Of a stretch of 64,000 nt of DNA, positions 1-10,238 are shown in pieces. This DNA is from Adiantum capillus-veneris (lineage: Eukaryota > Streptophyta > Polypodiopsida > Polypodiales > Pteridaceae). The translations under genes were made by a program, and so were the position numbers. The notes beneath the pieces are model-generated. The model did no database searches and was not told the DNA's origin. It saw only the letters and a program-made list of their open reading frames with translations. How positions within the stretch are numbered: position 1 is the first letter of the stretch; each line of letters opens with the position of its first letter. The stretch is taken from the NCBI GenBank assembly GCA_014529385.2, contig CM043949.1, positions 149,647,850 to 149,711,849 of the forward strand, given 5' to 3'.

Positions 1-590
1 TACCACCAAAAAGATCGAGTCATACCCTCCACGAGTAGTCGAAAGTCTAATGATAAAGTCCATGGATATAGACTCCCACTTCTGTAAAAGAATGTCTAAG
101 GGTTGAAGGTCACCAGGCATCCTCTTATGCTCAATCTTAACTTGTTGACACTCACGCACATAATTCTTAACATCCAATTTCATACGCGGCCAAAAGAATG
201 AGGTTTTAATCTTCTCATATGTTTTATTTAACCCAGGATGACAAGAGAAAGGTGAATTATGACACTCATGCAGAATTTGACTCTTAAAAGAAGAATTTGC
301 AGGAATACACAAGCGGTCATAATAATACAGATTTCCCTTATACAAGTGATATATGTTTTCATACATCTCACCAATATTCTCACGCAAGAATTTCAAAATA
401 GTCATATAAAAGGAATCATTTTCAACTTCAGCATGTATCTCATCAATCAAAACATGATTCTCAATCATCTAATTGATACCAATGATAACATCATGGATAT
501 CAATGTTTATGATATAGAAATCATCTTTATGCTTCCGACTCTTCAAAGAAAAAAATTAATTTTTCTATTAACCCTTTTGTGAAACTATTA
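1..590 (-). pseudogene. Ty3/gypsy integrase fragment (zinc-binding N-terminus and start of catalytic core)
   Basis: Read on the minus strand from about 350 down to 1, one frame gives the typical start of a Ty3/gypsy integrase: a DRLCIPANSSFKSQIL stretch, then HECHNSPFSCHPGLNKTYEK, then FFWPRMKLDVKNYVRECQ. These are the HHCC zinc-finger spacing and the 'FYWP-M--DV--YV--C' signature. The second cysteine of the CxxC pair seems lost. The frame continues into the core as SISMDFIIRLSTTRGGYDS, where the D of 'MDFI' is the expected first catalytic Asp, and then leaves the window. Upstream, between about 350 and 590, the same strand has several stops, so the element is decayed. The wording resembles chromovirus-type gypsy elements more than the Tat-like elements further right (inference). 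The open frame on the plus strand at 259-582 is a shadow of this gene. Confidence 0.8.
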
Positions 591-600
591 TTACCACTGG

Positions 601-1161
601 TGAGGCGGTCCGGGGCGGGCAACAAGAAGAGCGGCCTCTAAACAACCTTCGAGGCTCATGTGCTGCTCAAATGGGGCTGGGGCAAGCACAATCAGAGACA
701 ACAACAACCCACACCCAGAAACCAAACAAGAAAAGGGGCACCACCTAGTTGTAGATGCGAACTAGGACGTACGTGATATCTCCTTGTACTCAAATGCACA
801 AAGAGAGGGGAATGCAAGATAGCCACACACACCAAACACAAACATTCACCACGCTACAGAGAGGTAAAGAGCACAAATCAACTTGAGCAACTCAGTCTTA
901 GCCTTAAAGACTAGATGCACACAAAGCTTGATGAGAAATAGAGAGACAACACAAAACTTGACCTTATTGCCAATACACAAATTGTCTTAGGGTCACGGGA
1001 GCCCTCTCACCGAGCACCCTCTTACAATTGACCTTTTAGGCAAACAATTCAACAAGCCCTCAAACCACCAAGCATGAAATGGCACAACAAACTTCAAGGA
1101 CAATATACCTTCAACCACTTGATGAGCCAACTTATCAAGTCAATTTGGAGAGAAGAGTCGT
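601..1161. repeat. Direct repeat copy 1, LTR-like 560-bp sequence
   Basis: This block is repeated at 1,470-2,033 with few mismatches and small indels. Both copies start at TGAGGCGGTCCGGGG and end at GTCGT. On the minus strand each copy ends in CCGCCTCA, which fits the CA end of an LTR. It abuts the integrase debris at 1-590, so the copy is probably a truncated LTR on the minus strand. No protein is encoded. Confidence 0.6.
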
Positions 1162-1469
1162 CAAAGGTATAGCGTGTCATAGTCTCTCAATGCTAGAACC
1201 ACACAAAGATTAGTTCCAAACAATCATTTCCTCTCATGACATCAACTAACTACACAAAGTTTTGAAAGGTCTTTCAGCATGAGTTCTAGATTCTTATGTG
1301 AAAATGTTTTTTTCCTTTCTTATGTTATGCTAATCCAAACCATATTCTAGATCAATTTTTGTTTCCTTGAAATTAAACTCGGTCATACAAGTTTTCATGA
1401 TTCATATAATCTACTTGATTATCCTGAAATTCAAGCATTCATGCGATACAACAACAATAAGCACCAATT

Positions 1470-2033
1470 TGAGGCGGTCCGGGGTGGGCAACAAGAAGAG
1501 CGGCCTCTAAACACCCTTCGAGGCTCCCGTGCTGCTCAAATGCGGCTGGGGCAAGCACAATCAGATACAAAAACAACCCACATCCAAAAACCAAACAAGA
1601 AAAGGGGCACCACCTAGTTGTAGATGCGAACTAGGACGCACGTGATATCTCCTTGTACTCAAACGCACAAAGAGAGGGGAATGCAAGATAGACACACACA
1701 CCAAACACAAACATTCACCACGCTAGAGAGAGGTAAAGCGTACAAATCAACTTGAGCAACTCAATCTTAGCCTTAAAGACTAGATGCACACAAATCTTGA
1801 TGAGAAATAGAGAGACAACACAAAACTTGACCTTGTTGCCAATACACAAATTGTCTTAGGGTCATGATGGGAGCCCTCTCACCGAGCACCCTCTTACAAT
1901 TGAAAGTTTTGGCAAACAATTCAACAAGCCCTCAAACCACCAAGCATGAAATGGCACAACAAACTTCAAGGACAATATACCTTCAACCACCTGATGAGCC
2001 AACTTATCAAGTCAATTTGGAGAGAAGCGTCGT
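1470..2033. repeat. Direct repeat copy 2, LTR-like, next to a possible primer-binding site
   Basis: This is the second copy of the 601-1,161 repeat. On the minus strand it ends CCGCCTCA, and 3 bases later comes TGGTGCTTATTGTTG (about 1,466 downward), which has the TGG start expected of a primer-binding site. About 270 bp upstream in the same orientation (2,301-2,312) is a TATA-like box. Together these suggest the R-U5 part of a minus-strand LTR whose U3 reaches beyond 2,300. The family is unknown, and the LTR start was not located. Confidence 0.5.
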
Positions 2034-2300
2034 AGTTGGAGCATACAATTGCACCCAAAACTATAAATCTTATTTATGCACAAGAGTAGGCTACAAGTGT
2101 GGTGAAGAGTATGGCATACACTCCACTCTTCTAGATGGCATAACTAACTTCAAGCTTCTCCATGCACCTAAGTATAATGATGAAATAGAGCACTCATGAT
2201 GCACACACTCTACACAACTAGGCTTGAAGAGTGGTGTGTTATGTGTTAAGAATGGTGTGGTGTAGTGTGATCATGTGATGATTTACAAGGGAGAGAAGTG

Positions 2301-2312
2301 CTCTATTTATAG
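2301..2312 (-). promoter_or_regulatory. TATA-like box of the minus-strand LTR
   Basis: The minus strand reads CTATAAATAGAG, a near-consensus plant TATA box. It lies upstream of the LTR-like repeat in the same orientation, as a U3 promoter would. This rests on sequence match and position only. Confidence 0.4.
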
Positions 2313-4030
2313 GTTTTAGAAGCCCTGATTAGGATTAGGCCTAATCAAGTTTATTTGAAGGAATAAAAGATTATGCATTTTATTTTATTTTAATGAGGAT
2401 GGGTCTCTCTTGTCCTTTGAGTCACATGGATGTGGGCTCAAGGGAAGATAATTATTGAGGATGAAAGGAGAGAGGATTGAGTGAATAATTTGGGAGTGCC
2501 TACTCTAGTAGAGGGTGCATTTTACAATAAGGTTAGTGGTTAGTAGTTAGTAATCATCACTAAAAAATATTTACAAAATCATTCACCAAATGGTGAGATA
2601 TATGATGAGAAAAGTTAGAGAAGGGATGAGTTTGTAAAGAGAGGTTGAAGCTTTGGAGAAGTTGACATTCACCTCTTTACAGCACCGGAAGAAGAAGCAG
2701 TCAGCATGGCGAAGCAGCGCGTGTCGATGAAGCTATGTTATCTTCAAACCTTGGAAAATTCATGATAAAAGCCTTCATTTGCAGAGGTTATCCTTGGGTT
2801 TTTGCTGATTTTTTGAAGTTCTTTACAAAGCTGAAGAGAGTATGGTAATATGGACATATATGTAGAGAGAAAGGGGGACACATAGGGTGTAGAAATGGAG
2901 GATGAAGGCTATGGAGGTGTGAGAGATGTGGCAATGGTGAAAAGGGTGAATTAGGACATGGGAGTTGCAGGTTTGGGAGTGGGAAGGAGAGGGAGGAGTG
3001 TGGCTGCATAGCATGGGCAAACTAGGGTCCACCAATAAAATCATAGCTCATAGCTCGTAGCTCAAAAACATTTGAAAAAATTTGAAGTGAAATTTCAGCT
3101 CACGAGCTACAACTTTTTTTTGTATCACCTTTTCAAATTCGGGGAGCATGTGATCTTTAAAAATTCAGCAAAACCGACTGTTTTTTCCACTGCACAAGGT
3201 CCTTGTGAGGTCCTTCTTTGGATGATTCTTTTGAATACCTCCAAGAGAGAGCTCCCCATGGTGCATGCATGCATTCCACATACACTTGACCTTATTTGGT
3301 AGGTCTACAATTGAAGATATTGTTGAGATCATGATATAAATGAATAGTACAACTAAGAAAATCAAATATTGAGGGGTCTAAAAAATATGTACATGTCAAA
3401 TATAAATAATATAGGTGGAAAAAATATAAAGGGGTCAAAATAAATCTCTCTCATTATAATTCTACCATAAAAAGATGAATATTTTTGGTGGTCTAATTTA
3501 TGAGAGTAATAAAGAATAGATGTAGGAAGGAAAAAATCACAATAGTGAAAAAATATACACATAAATAGAACTAGTTTTTTTGGATTTTTGTTAGGATGGA
3601 GTTACACCAAAAATAAGAGAAGCTTGCATGAATTTACTTTTTTTATATGGAATAAAGAGTATGCAAAATGGTAAGAAAAAATATGGTAATGGTGAGTCAA
3701 TGTACATAGCATAAATAACACACCATAGGTAGAAATATTTAAATAAATACCAAAATAATTATGAAAAAATCTTTTATTTAGGCCCTATATACAATGAAAT
3801 ATTTACACAAAAAATGGGCCATAATATACTTATATTTTTTATATTTTTATATTTTTTTGGCTCAACTAACCCAGTGACTAGCTAATTGAGGGTTTTTAAG
3901 AAAATATGGAGAAAGTTCCCTAACTCACACACGCCTATGTACAGTGAAATGGTAGGGATAACCAAAATGTTTGAGTGATTTGATAGGGTGAGGTAGCTTA
4001 CTATGGCAATTATGGAAAGCCGAAAAAGGG
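2313..4030. other. AT-rich non-coding stretch; lower part probably LTR of the minus-strand gag element
   Basis: No convincing gene is seen on either strand; the open frames are short and lack recognisable motifs. From 4,036 downward on the minus strand the sequence probably belongs to the 3' LTR of the gag-only element (TGATAGCCC start after a polypurine tract). The lower LTR boundary could not be fixed. The stretch from 3,360 to 3,860 is rich in A/T runs. Confidence 0.4.
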
Positions 4031-4036
4031 CTATCA

Positions 4037-4050
4037 TTAGCCCCCCCCTT
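4037..4050 (-). promoter_or_regulatory. Polypurine tract followed by LTR start (minus strand)
   Basis: The minus strand reads AAGGGGGGGGCTAA and then TGATAGCCC. This is a polypurine tract, the plus-strand primer of LTR retroelements, directly followed by a TG-starting LTR. The junction closely resembles that of gypsy-3 at 38,945-38,966 (GGGAGAGGGCTAG then TGATAGCC), so the two elements probably share LTR-end ancestry. Confidence 0.6.
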
Positions 4051-4083
4051 AGATAATGGTACATTCATGTACCATTTATCCGA

Positions 4084-4560
4084 TCATACAACATGTAGAT
4101 TGTGTAACGTCTGTCTTTGTCTGCTCTCATCTTTGAAGAACCTTTGTTGTATGATTAAAAAACCTTGTGTGATATGAAAGGTTCTCAGAGCCAATAGCAG
4201 GATGTAATGAAGTGACGGAGTAAACCTCCTCCATTGAGAAAGTTTCCATAAGCACCCCCCAGGATCAAAGATCTTGAAATATCTTTCCCAAAGAGAGATG
4301 TATAGTATGGAATCACTTACTGATTTCGGTTGAAGAAAATTGTAGATTTTATTGTTGCCCATCATTGCATCTATCACTATGAATGTGATATAAAAGATTG
4401 GTTGCTCTTCCTCCTGTGTAAAGTTGATATATCTGCTACGATCTTCAAGAGCTTGTATGAGCAAATTCCTGAGCTGTAGCTCATAAAATTCATTCAACCT
4501 GGGTAGGCTCATCAAGTCAAAAATTCTATGACCTTCATGATTTAGGAAAGCTTGATCCAT
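4084..4560 (-). CDS. Hypothetical protein, last ORF before the 3' LTR of a minus-strand retroelement
   Basis: This is an open frame of 158 codons on the minus strand, ending about 34 bases before the polypurine tract at 4,050. It lies downstream of the gag-like gene at 5,126-6,136 in the same orientation. I do not recognise the protein. It has no zinc finger, no DDE or YxDD motif and no clear membrane segment. A mid-part with EEEQPIFYITFIVIDAMM and a later FDPGGCLWKLSQWRRF are its distinctive stretches. Being last before the LTR it occupies the position of an extra 3' ORF. It could also be a decayed part of pol or a chance frame. The start was taken at the first Met. Confidence 0.3.
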   Translation of the reverse strand: MDQAFLNHEGHRIFDLMSLPRLNEFYELQLRNLLIQALEDRSRYINFTQEEEQPIFYITFIVIDAMMGNNKIYNFLQPKSVSDSILYISLWERYFKIFDPGGCLWKLSQWRRFTPSLHYILLLALRTFHITQGFLIIQQRFFKDESRQRQTLHNLHVV

Positions 4561-4581
4561 GCTTCCAACTGCTATTGGAAG

Positions 4582-5109
4582 CTATTGCAAATGGTTTACC
4601 ACATAAGTAGATAATAGACGAAGGTTTCTATTGCTTCCAACACATTGGAAGAGAATAGATTTTGGTACTGCTTCATGAAATATCCACATGTAGCAATCAA
4701 CAAGTTTTTCATCTATGAGGAAGACCAAAAGCATCACAATGTGCGACCTCCATACACCAAAGAGCCAAATGAAGAAGGTTTGGAAACATCCGTTCATCAC
4801 CAAGTATTCGTGTCCTCTTCCACTTAAGAAGGTATGGTGCTCCTACTGAAAGGTATATGTGAAGAGAGGAGAATTTGACTTTGAAGAGGTGAAACCCAAT
4901 GTGAAGATGATTGGGGCTTCAAAAGTTTGGATTTTCTTGCTAAGAGATTGTCCTATGAATGAAGAGCCACCCACTAAAACACCATTGGAGAGAATGATAC
5001 CCTTCTGACAGTTTCCTTTTATGATTTTATTTTTAACTACTCTCCCATGTTCTTCATCCCCTTCTAAGCCCCCCCTTTGGCAAGGGTGTAACTCCTCACA
5101 TTGTACCAC
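4582..5109 (-). pseudogene. Decayed coding remnant between gag and the terminal ORF
   Basis: The minus strand carries two short frames, 4,843-5,109 (88 codons) and 4,582-4,803 (73 codons), separated by stops. The first contains VQCEELHPCQRGGLEGDEEH and a hydrophobic C-terminal half. Neither shows protease (DTG/DSG) or reverse-transcriptase motifs. By position they are probably remains of the region after gag in the minus-strand LTR element. I see no evidence that pol was ever present between gag and the LTR. Confidence 0.25.
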
Positions 5110-5125
5110 CTCAAAGGTTGACGGA

Positions 5126-6136
5126 TTACTGTTTGATTTTGTGAAAACTTTGGCTTCTTGCCATGATAGGTTCCTCCATGCTTAATATACATGGGTCATA
5201 CCAATGCTTTTCAACATCCTCAAACACTTCTTGAAGATTATCCTCACATGGATTCAACTCACACTCTTCTACTTTTTTTTGGAGTTGGCATTCCATGTAC
5301 ACAATCATCTCTTTATGATCAATGTGGTCTATGATCTCCCCACCTATGATTTCATCTTCTTCTTCACTCTCTTCTTTTAGACAAGATACACTCTCAGCAC
5401 ATTCCATAAGATCAAGGTTACCTTCAAGGTCTTCATTCTCCATAGAGTCATGTTGCACAAAAGCTTCGTCTGCTCGGATTAGAAATTGATCCTCCGCCAA
5501 AAGGTTGGATGTATCCATTATTGAATCATCAATGCCATTTGAGATATCTTGTGTCAATTTTTGCATGGTTGTGATAAAGATAGAAGAAAGAGATTTCACA
5601 TTTGAATCTTGGCCACACACTTTAGCACTTGAATAATCAGTTGGCATGTAAGTAACTTCTTCAACATTTGTCGGACTAGAAGGAGACAAGTATGGCAAAG
5701 GAGATGACTCCTTGATAGAAAAACTTTCATGATGGTTGGTTCTTTCAGCATGATGGAAACCATTTTCGATGTAGAAGTACTTGTGAAACTTCCTTCGGGC
5801 AATAGCGACCGCTTTTTCAAAGGTAGAGGGTCCACTACAAGTAACCTTAGTCTTTAGGAAAGGAGACAAACCCGAAAAACATTGCTCCATTTTTACATAA
5901 TCTGGAAATGTAGAACTAAACCCACATCTTCCCCATTGACAAGAAAAAATATCCTCATAAGCATAGTAGTCTTCACCATGTTGTTGAAGTCTCCCTAATG
6001 AAGCCCATGTTGTCTCTGTTGTTGGAAATTTAGAGAATCTGGTCTTCAAAGATTTGGAAGTTTGGGTATATCCATCTTCAATTTGAGAAGACATACTCCA
6101 AAACCATTGCTCAGCGTTGCCTCTAAGGCATAACAA
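5126..6136 (-). pseudogene. Retrotransposon gag (capsid) protein, N-terminally truncated
   Basis: This open frame of 336 codons starts inside a Retrotrans_gag-type domain. Visible landmarks are LCLRGNAEQWFWSM (the conserved 'L-G-A--WF' helix), then LKTRFSKFPTTETTWASLGR, LQQHGEDYYAYEDIFSCQ, and KMEQCFSGLSPFLKTKV followed by FEKAVAIARRKF. This is the usual order of gypsy capsid helices. The second half is acidic and low in complexity (ESEEEDE) without a CCHC zinc knuckle. The normal N-terminal part of the capsid is missing, because upstream sequence (6,137-6,369) is AT-rich and unrelated. Capsid proteins package the RNA in virus-like particles in the cytoplasm. The annotated start is simply the first Met. 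Confidence 0.65.
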
Positions 6137-6369
6137 TCATAGACAGACTATCTGTTATTCATTAATCTTTATCAAATACGTCATTAGTGTATTATTTAAA
6201 AAAATAATATAAGTTTTCTCTTAATATCTCAAACTCATTCATATAAGCTCTATTTAATAGACTATTCAAAAATCTTCCAAATCGTGCTAAACCAACGATA
6301 TGCCCTACTCCATTTTTTTTCGACTTTTAGAACTTCAAAATTTAGTCCTATTACAGACATCCACTATTT
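6137..6369. other. AT-rich spacer between two gag fragments
   Basis: No frame or motif is visible. It separates the gag at 5,126-6,136 from a second gag fragment that itself runs into the same 'L--GKAYKWWM' helix near 6,370. It may therefore be part of an LTR or a separate small insertion. Its edges are not defined. Confidence 0.3.
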
Positions 6370-6725
6370 GTAGGCCTTGCCTTCCATAGTTAAGCTCGCT
6401 TGCAGGGCTCTGATTGCGTCCGAAGTACGCCGTTAGGTGTGAATTCCATCCCACTTGCTTAGAAAGATATTCATTGCATCCTTATTGCGGTCTCTGTCTT
6501 CTCCCTTAAAAGTCGGTGGTTTGGTGTTTTTCAATAGCTCATCCACCTCTTTTGCAGCTAGAGTGTGCAAAGTATCAACAGTTGGGCTGTTGCCCTTGAT
6601 TAGAAGGGCCTTGCCCCTGTGTAGCAATGTGCTCATGCATGGTTGTGTTAGCAAGATCCTTGGACTGCTCCATGACTGACATGCGCGTCTGAAGTACACG
6701 AAAATCTTGAATGTCGAGAAATTCA
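6370..6725 (-). pseudogene. Gag N-terminal fragment interrupted by the copia element
   Basis: The minus strand encodes KPPTFKGEDRDRNKDAMNIF followed by LSKWDGIHT, then after a stop ALQASLTMEGKAYK, ending near 6,370. 'PPTFKGE' and 'L-GKAY-WW' are the start of a gypsy capsid domain. The upstream end is cut exactly where the copia LTR begins (6,726), so the Met seen at that edge is created by the junction and is not a real start. The wording at the WW helix differs from the gag at 5,126-6,136, so these are two different elements. Confidence 0.55.
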
Positions 6726-6868
6726 TGTTGGAGCTATATATGGCTCACTCTACTGAACTTGGTCTCACCTATATATTTGTATCTTGTCCTCAATATGAAT
6801 CAGTCTTTGGGAGCATATATGGTGTGTCTCTTGTCTCGTCTCTCTCTCTTTCTCTCTACATCTCAACA
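6726..6868 (+). repeat. Copia 5' LTR (143 bp)
   Basis: The LTR begins TGTTGGAGC and ends CATCTCAACA, giving the inverted TGTTG/CAACA ends expected of copia LTRs. A TATA-like CTATATATGG lies near its start and CCTATATATTTG further in. The primer-binding site follows directly. No second copy exists in the window. Confidence 0.8.
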
Positions 6869-6880
6869 TGGTATTAGAGC
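6869..6880 (+). promoter_or_regulatory. Primer-binding site, initiator-Met tRNA type
   Basis: TGGTATTAGAGC differs by one base from the common plant copia site TGGTATCAGAGC, which pairs with the 3' end of initiator methionine tRNA. It sits immediately after the CA end of the LTR and so fixes the LTR boundary. Confidence 0.85.
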
Positions 6881-7621
6881 GGTAATGATCACGTGCTGAT
6901 TCAATTCATGGTGACAACAGTATGTGTATGCGATTCGCATGTAAGATTCAAAATTGTTACAAATTTTATTTTTTGAGCATTGATTCTTGTTAATTCTGGT
7001 TGTTTTGTGTTAAGAAGAATATGACTAGTGTTTTATGTGGCGTTTATTTCTAATCAATCTAATCGTTGATTACGTTTTCTTGTTGATGACACCCTGAACT
7101 TCATCTCAATTTTTCTTGTTGTTCTGTTCAAAATTTGGAGAAACGGGAAAAGCGCAATGGCTCTTTTCATCCAAAACTTGTTCGTCTCCTCGAGCTCTTC
7201 GATTTGAGTTCTAGGTTTGCGTCAATCGGAGTTCGCAACAGAAAGTTATGCTGATTTTACTACAATTGAGCTTGACGCAGCTTTCTTCGTCCTACTTCTT
7301 CGTGAAGCGTCCACGATCGTTTTTCTTATTTTGGCGTTAACTTTTTCGAGAAGATTTAGCTTTTTGCTATTCGTATTGTGGCCGTCAATCTTGCGTCTCA
7401 CACCACTCTATTTTGAGGACTCGTTGATTATTAACGTCTGCTTTACCCTGCCTTTTTTGGGTGACGTCTCTCACATCTTTGGACGTTCCTTGAGCATCCT
7501 TCTTATGTTTATTGTTGACAGATTGCATTACTCATATCTCTCCCATTCTCAATTGCGGCCTTCACCATATATGGTGTGCAGATTTTGCGATCTTATCTTA
7601 TACGACTTCTCGCAACAAGAT
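6881..7621 (+). other. Copia untranslated leader
   Basis: This 740-bp stretch lies between primer-binding site and gag. The frame is open from 7,217 into gag, but the residues before MAMNILVNGFPSG show no gag similarity, so I treat it as leader. Confidence 0.5.
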
Positions 7622-8371
7622 ATGGCTATGAATATTCTCGTCAATGGATTTCCTTCTGGCCAGCGTTCTATTCCTCCTTTCCAAGGTCAAGGATTTCCAG
7701 GCTGGAAAGAAAAGATGTTGTTAATTCTTGAAGGCGATGAACTCTCCGATGTTGTTCTTGGAAATCGTGTTTGTCCGCCTCAGCCTGTTGATACGAATAA
7801 TCATAATGTGCTTATCACTGAAAGACCTATATTTGAAGATTGGAATGATGCCTATACGGATTGGTAACGACGTGATAAAGCAGCTCGTCGGTATATTCTT
7901 TCTGCTCTTACTGATTCCCTTTTGCTTGATATGTATGAACTACCTACTTCCCACGACGTATGGAAGTACCTTATTGCAAACTTTCAGAAGAAATCTGTTA
8001 CAGAAATACTTTATTTGAGAGGGTTTCTTAACAAGTTACAATATGAAGTTGGTACTGCCATGACAGGACATATTGAATCTTTCAAATCTATTATTAATCA
8101 ACTTGCTGCTGCCGGTGATCCTGTTCCACAAAAGCAACTGATTACACTTCTCCTTGATACGGTGAAGGACTCTTCTTATGATAACATTGTTACTATTCTC
8201 TCTAATAAAGATGGTCTTGATTTCGACCAAGCTTGCATGTCTTTAATTGAATACTCTCAATGTCAAGAACGTCGGAATGCTGGTCACGATACAGCTATGA
8301 TTTCACAAGAGGAGACTGAGTTACAACAGATGGAACGTGATTTTTATGCTCGAAGGCGTCCATTTCAATGA
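7622..8371 (+). pseudogene. Copia gag (capsid region)
   Basis: The product starts MAMNILVNGFPSG; 'FPGWKEKML' matches the copia gag opening 'Y--W---M', followed by WNDAYTDW, then after an in-frame stop (TAA at 7,866-7,868) RRDKAARRYILSALTDSLLL. The later part, WKYLIANFQKKSVTEILYLR and GHIESFKSIINQLAAAGDPV, is typical of UBN2/Retrotran_gag copia capsids. The second frame (7,922-8,371) ends with a TGA before the nucleocapsid. The protein would form the capsid of virus-like particles. The start at 7,622 is chosen because residues upstream do not look like gag. Confidence 0.8.
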
Positions 8372-8911
8372 GGAAACCGCAAAGGTGGCCCTCGCGGTAA
8401 TATTTTCTTTCGTCTCAAATTTCCTAATAAGCATTGTTCTTAATACAACAGAAATGACCATACTGAAGATGATTGTTGGGCACGTCAATATGATGAAGAA
8501 CACAATATTACCACAAAACAACCACGCTTATCTAGAGACTCTTCTTCATCTTCTTGTGAATATTGTGGACGATCTGATCATCCCACTCATATGTGCTATA
8601 AGCATCGATTCGACACAGATCGGAATAGAGCATATGCTACTGAACATCGAAACAACATTGTACCAGAAACAAGTTGCGTCCTATGTTCAGTTGCTCCAGA
8701 CAGAATACTTCATGTACGTGATGGATCACTTTTTATTGTCGATTCTGGTGCTACAGGAAATATGACATATCAGTCTAAGTGGCTCCATAACTATCATCCA
8801 TTGCTAGTTCAACGTGTTGTTTATCTTGCTGATGATACTACTTGTCAAGTAAAGGGTATTGGAGACTTATATTTTGCGAGGAGTATTACATGTACCAGAT
8901 CTTCAACGTAA
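8372..8911 (+). pseudogene. Copia nucleocapsid zinc knuckle and aspartic protease
   Basis: The frame contains CEYCGRSDHPTHMC, a complete CX2CX4HX4C zinc knuckle, and before it a decayed second knuckle around HTEDDCW. The protease follows with LFIVDSGATGNMTY; DSGA is the active-site triad of copia proteases and looks intact. A frameshift near 8,880 moves the reading frame to that of the integrase at 8,859-10,238. The protease would process the Gag-Pol polyprotein. Confidence 0.8.
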
Positions 8912-10238
8912 TCTTCTTTCAGTTGCTAAACTTGTTGATCTTGGTCTGTTTGTTGGATTTGATCATACCAAATGCCGAATTGAGAAAGATGGACAGTCTA
9001 TAGCCACTGCTCCTCGAAACGGTAATTTGTTTGAACTCCCTCTCAACGATGTTGTAGCAAATATTGTCACTGCTCCAGGTGATCATGATTGCAAAGTATG
9101 GCATCACCGTTTTGTTCATGCTGATTTCTCAAAACTCCTTGATCTTCAACGTCATGATCTCGTTCATGGCATGGATCTTAAAGCCCATCCCCATATGGGA
9201 ATTTGTGAATTTTGTGCTCTTGGGAAACACAATCGTAAACCCTTTCCTCTTTCAAATACAACTCATTCTCATGACATATTGGATCTTGTTCATACTGATA
9301 TATGTGGACCTCTACCTTCTTCGAGATCACAATATCGCTACTTCATTACTTTCATTGATGATTTCTCAAGGTATACGACTGTATTTCTACTTAGACAAAA
9401 ATCTGAAGCCGTATCTGTTTTCAAACAATTCCACAAGGTTGCGGAACTTCAAACTGGTCGTCGCCTTAAGAAGCTTTGTAGTGACAATGGAGGCGAATAT
9501 GTTTCGCAAGAGTTTGTGAGTTACTGTGCTGACAGTGGAATTCATCATGAACACACTATTCCATATTTGCCTCAACAGAATGGTGTTGCTGAACGAAAGA
9601 ATCGCACTGTGCTCAATGCTGTAAGATGTATGCTGATTTATTTTGGTTTATCTCGTGTTTTTTGGGCTGAAGCTACTTTGACAGCAGCATTTATTCAGAA
9701 TCATCTTCCTACTACTGCACCCTCTGGTAAGATACCCATCATAGCATGGACAGGTGACATTCCTTCTGTATCTCATTTTCGAACCTTTGGATATATTGCT
9801 TATATTCATGTTCCCAAAGAAACACAAACAAAGCTTGATGCTCTTGGTCTTAAAGTTATTTTTATTGGATATTCTGACACTTCCAAAGGATACAAATTCT
9901 ATGACCCTTCCTCCAAGAAAGTAATTGTGAATCGTGATGCTACTTTTAACGAACAGCTTATGGGAGGCTCATGGTCCATGGATGATTCTGATGATACTAA
10001 ATCATTGCTTCAGGCTTTTCCATTTCTTTCAAAAGATGAAACTCCTCCTATAGAGAAACTTTCCTCTTCACAACCATCCATTCCAAATGTTGCCAATGAT
10101 GATATTGATATTTTTGTTGATCTGCCTATTGATTTTGAACATGGCTCATGTCATGTTTATGATGACGATATTGCTGATAATCCTTTTTCTACTTCTGAAG
10201 ATCCCGTTACTTATGATGAAGCTATCTATTCACCATAA
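8859..10238 (+). pseudogene. Copia integrase
   Basis: This open frame of 459 codons contains the GAG-pre-integrase zinc-binding segment (WHHRFVHAD near residue 80, then CEFCALGKH) and the catalytic core with DLVHTDICGPL, LCSDNGGEY and NGVAERKNRTVL. All three acidic residues D, D and E are present. The C-terminal part shows FRTFGYIAYIHVPKE and LGLKVIFIGYSDTSKGYKFY, the conserved copia 'G--FIGY----KGY' motif. The enzyme inserts the cDNA into chromosomal DNA. The frame stops at TAA (10,236-10,238), just before the reverse transcriptase. Confidence 0.9.

Noticed and set aside
259-582. 107-codon plus-strand ORF
   Set aside because: It is opposite the minus-strand gypsy integrase and upstream pol remnant, with no protein features of its own.
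6433-6726. Met start of the minus-strand gag fragment
   Set aside because: The ATG is formed partly by the first bases of the copia LTR, so it cannot be the original start.
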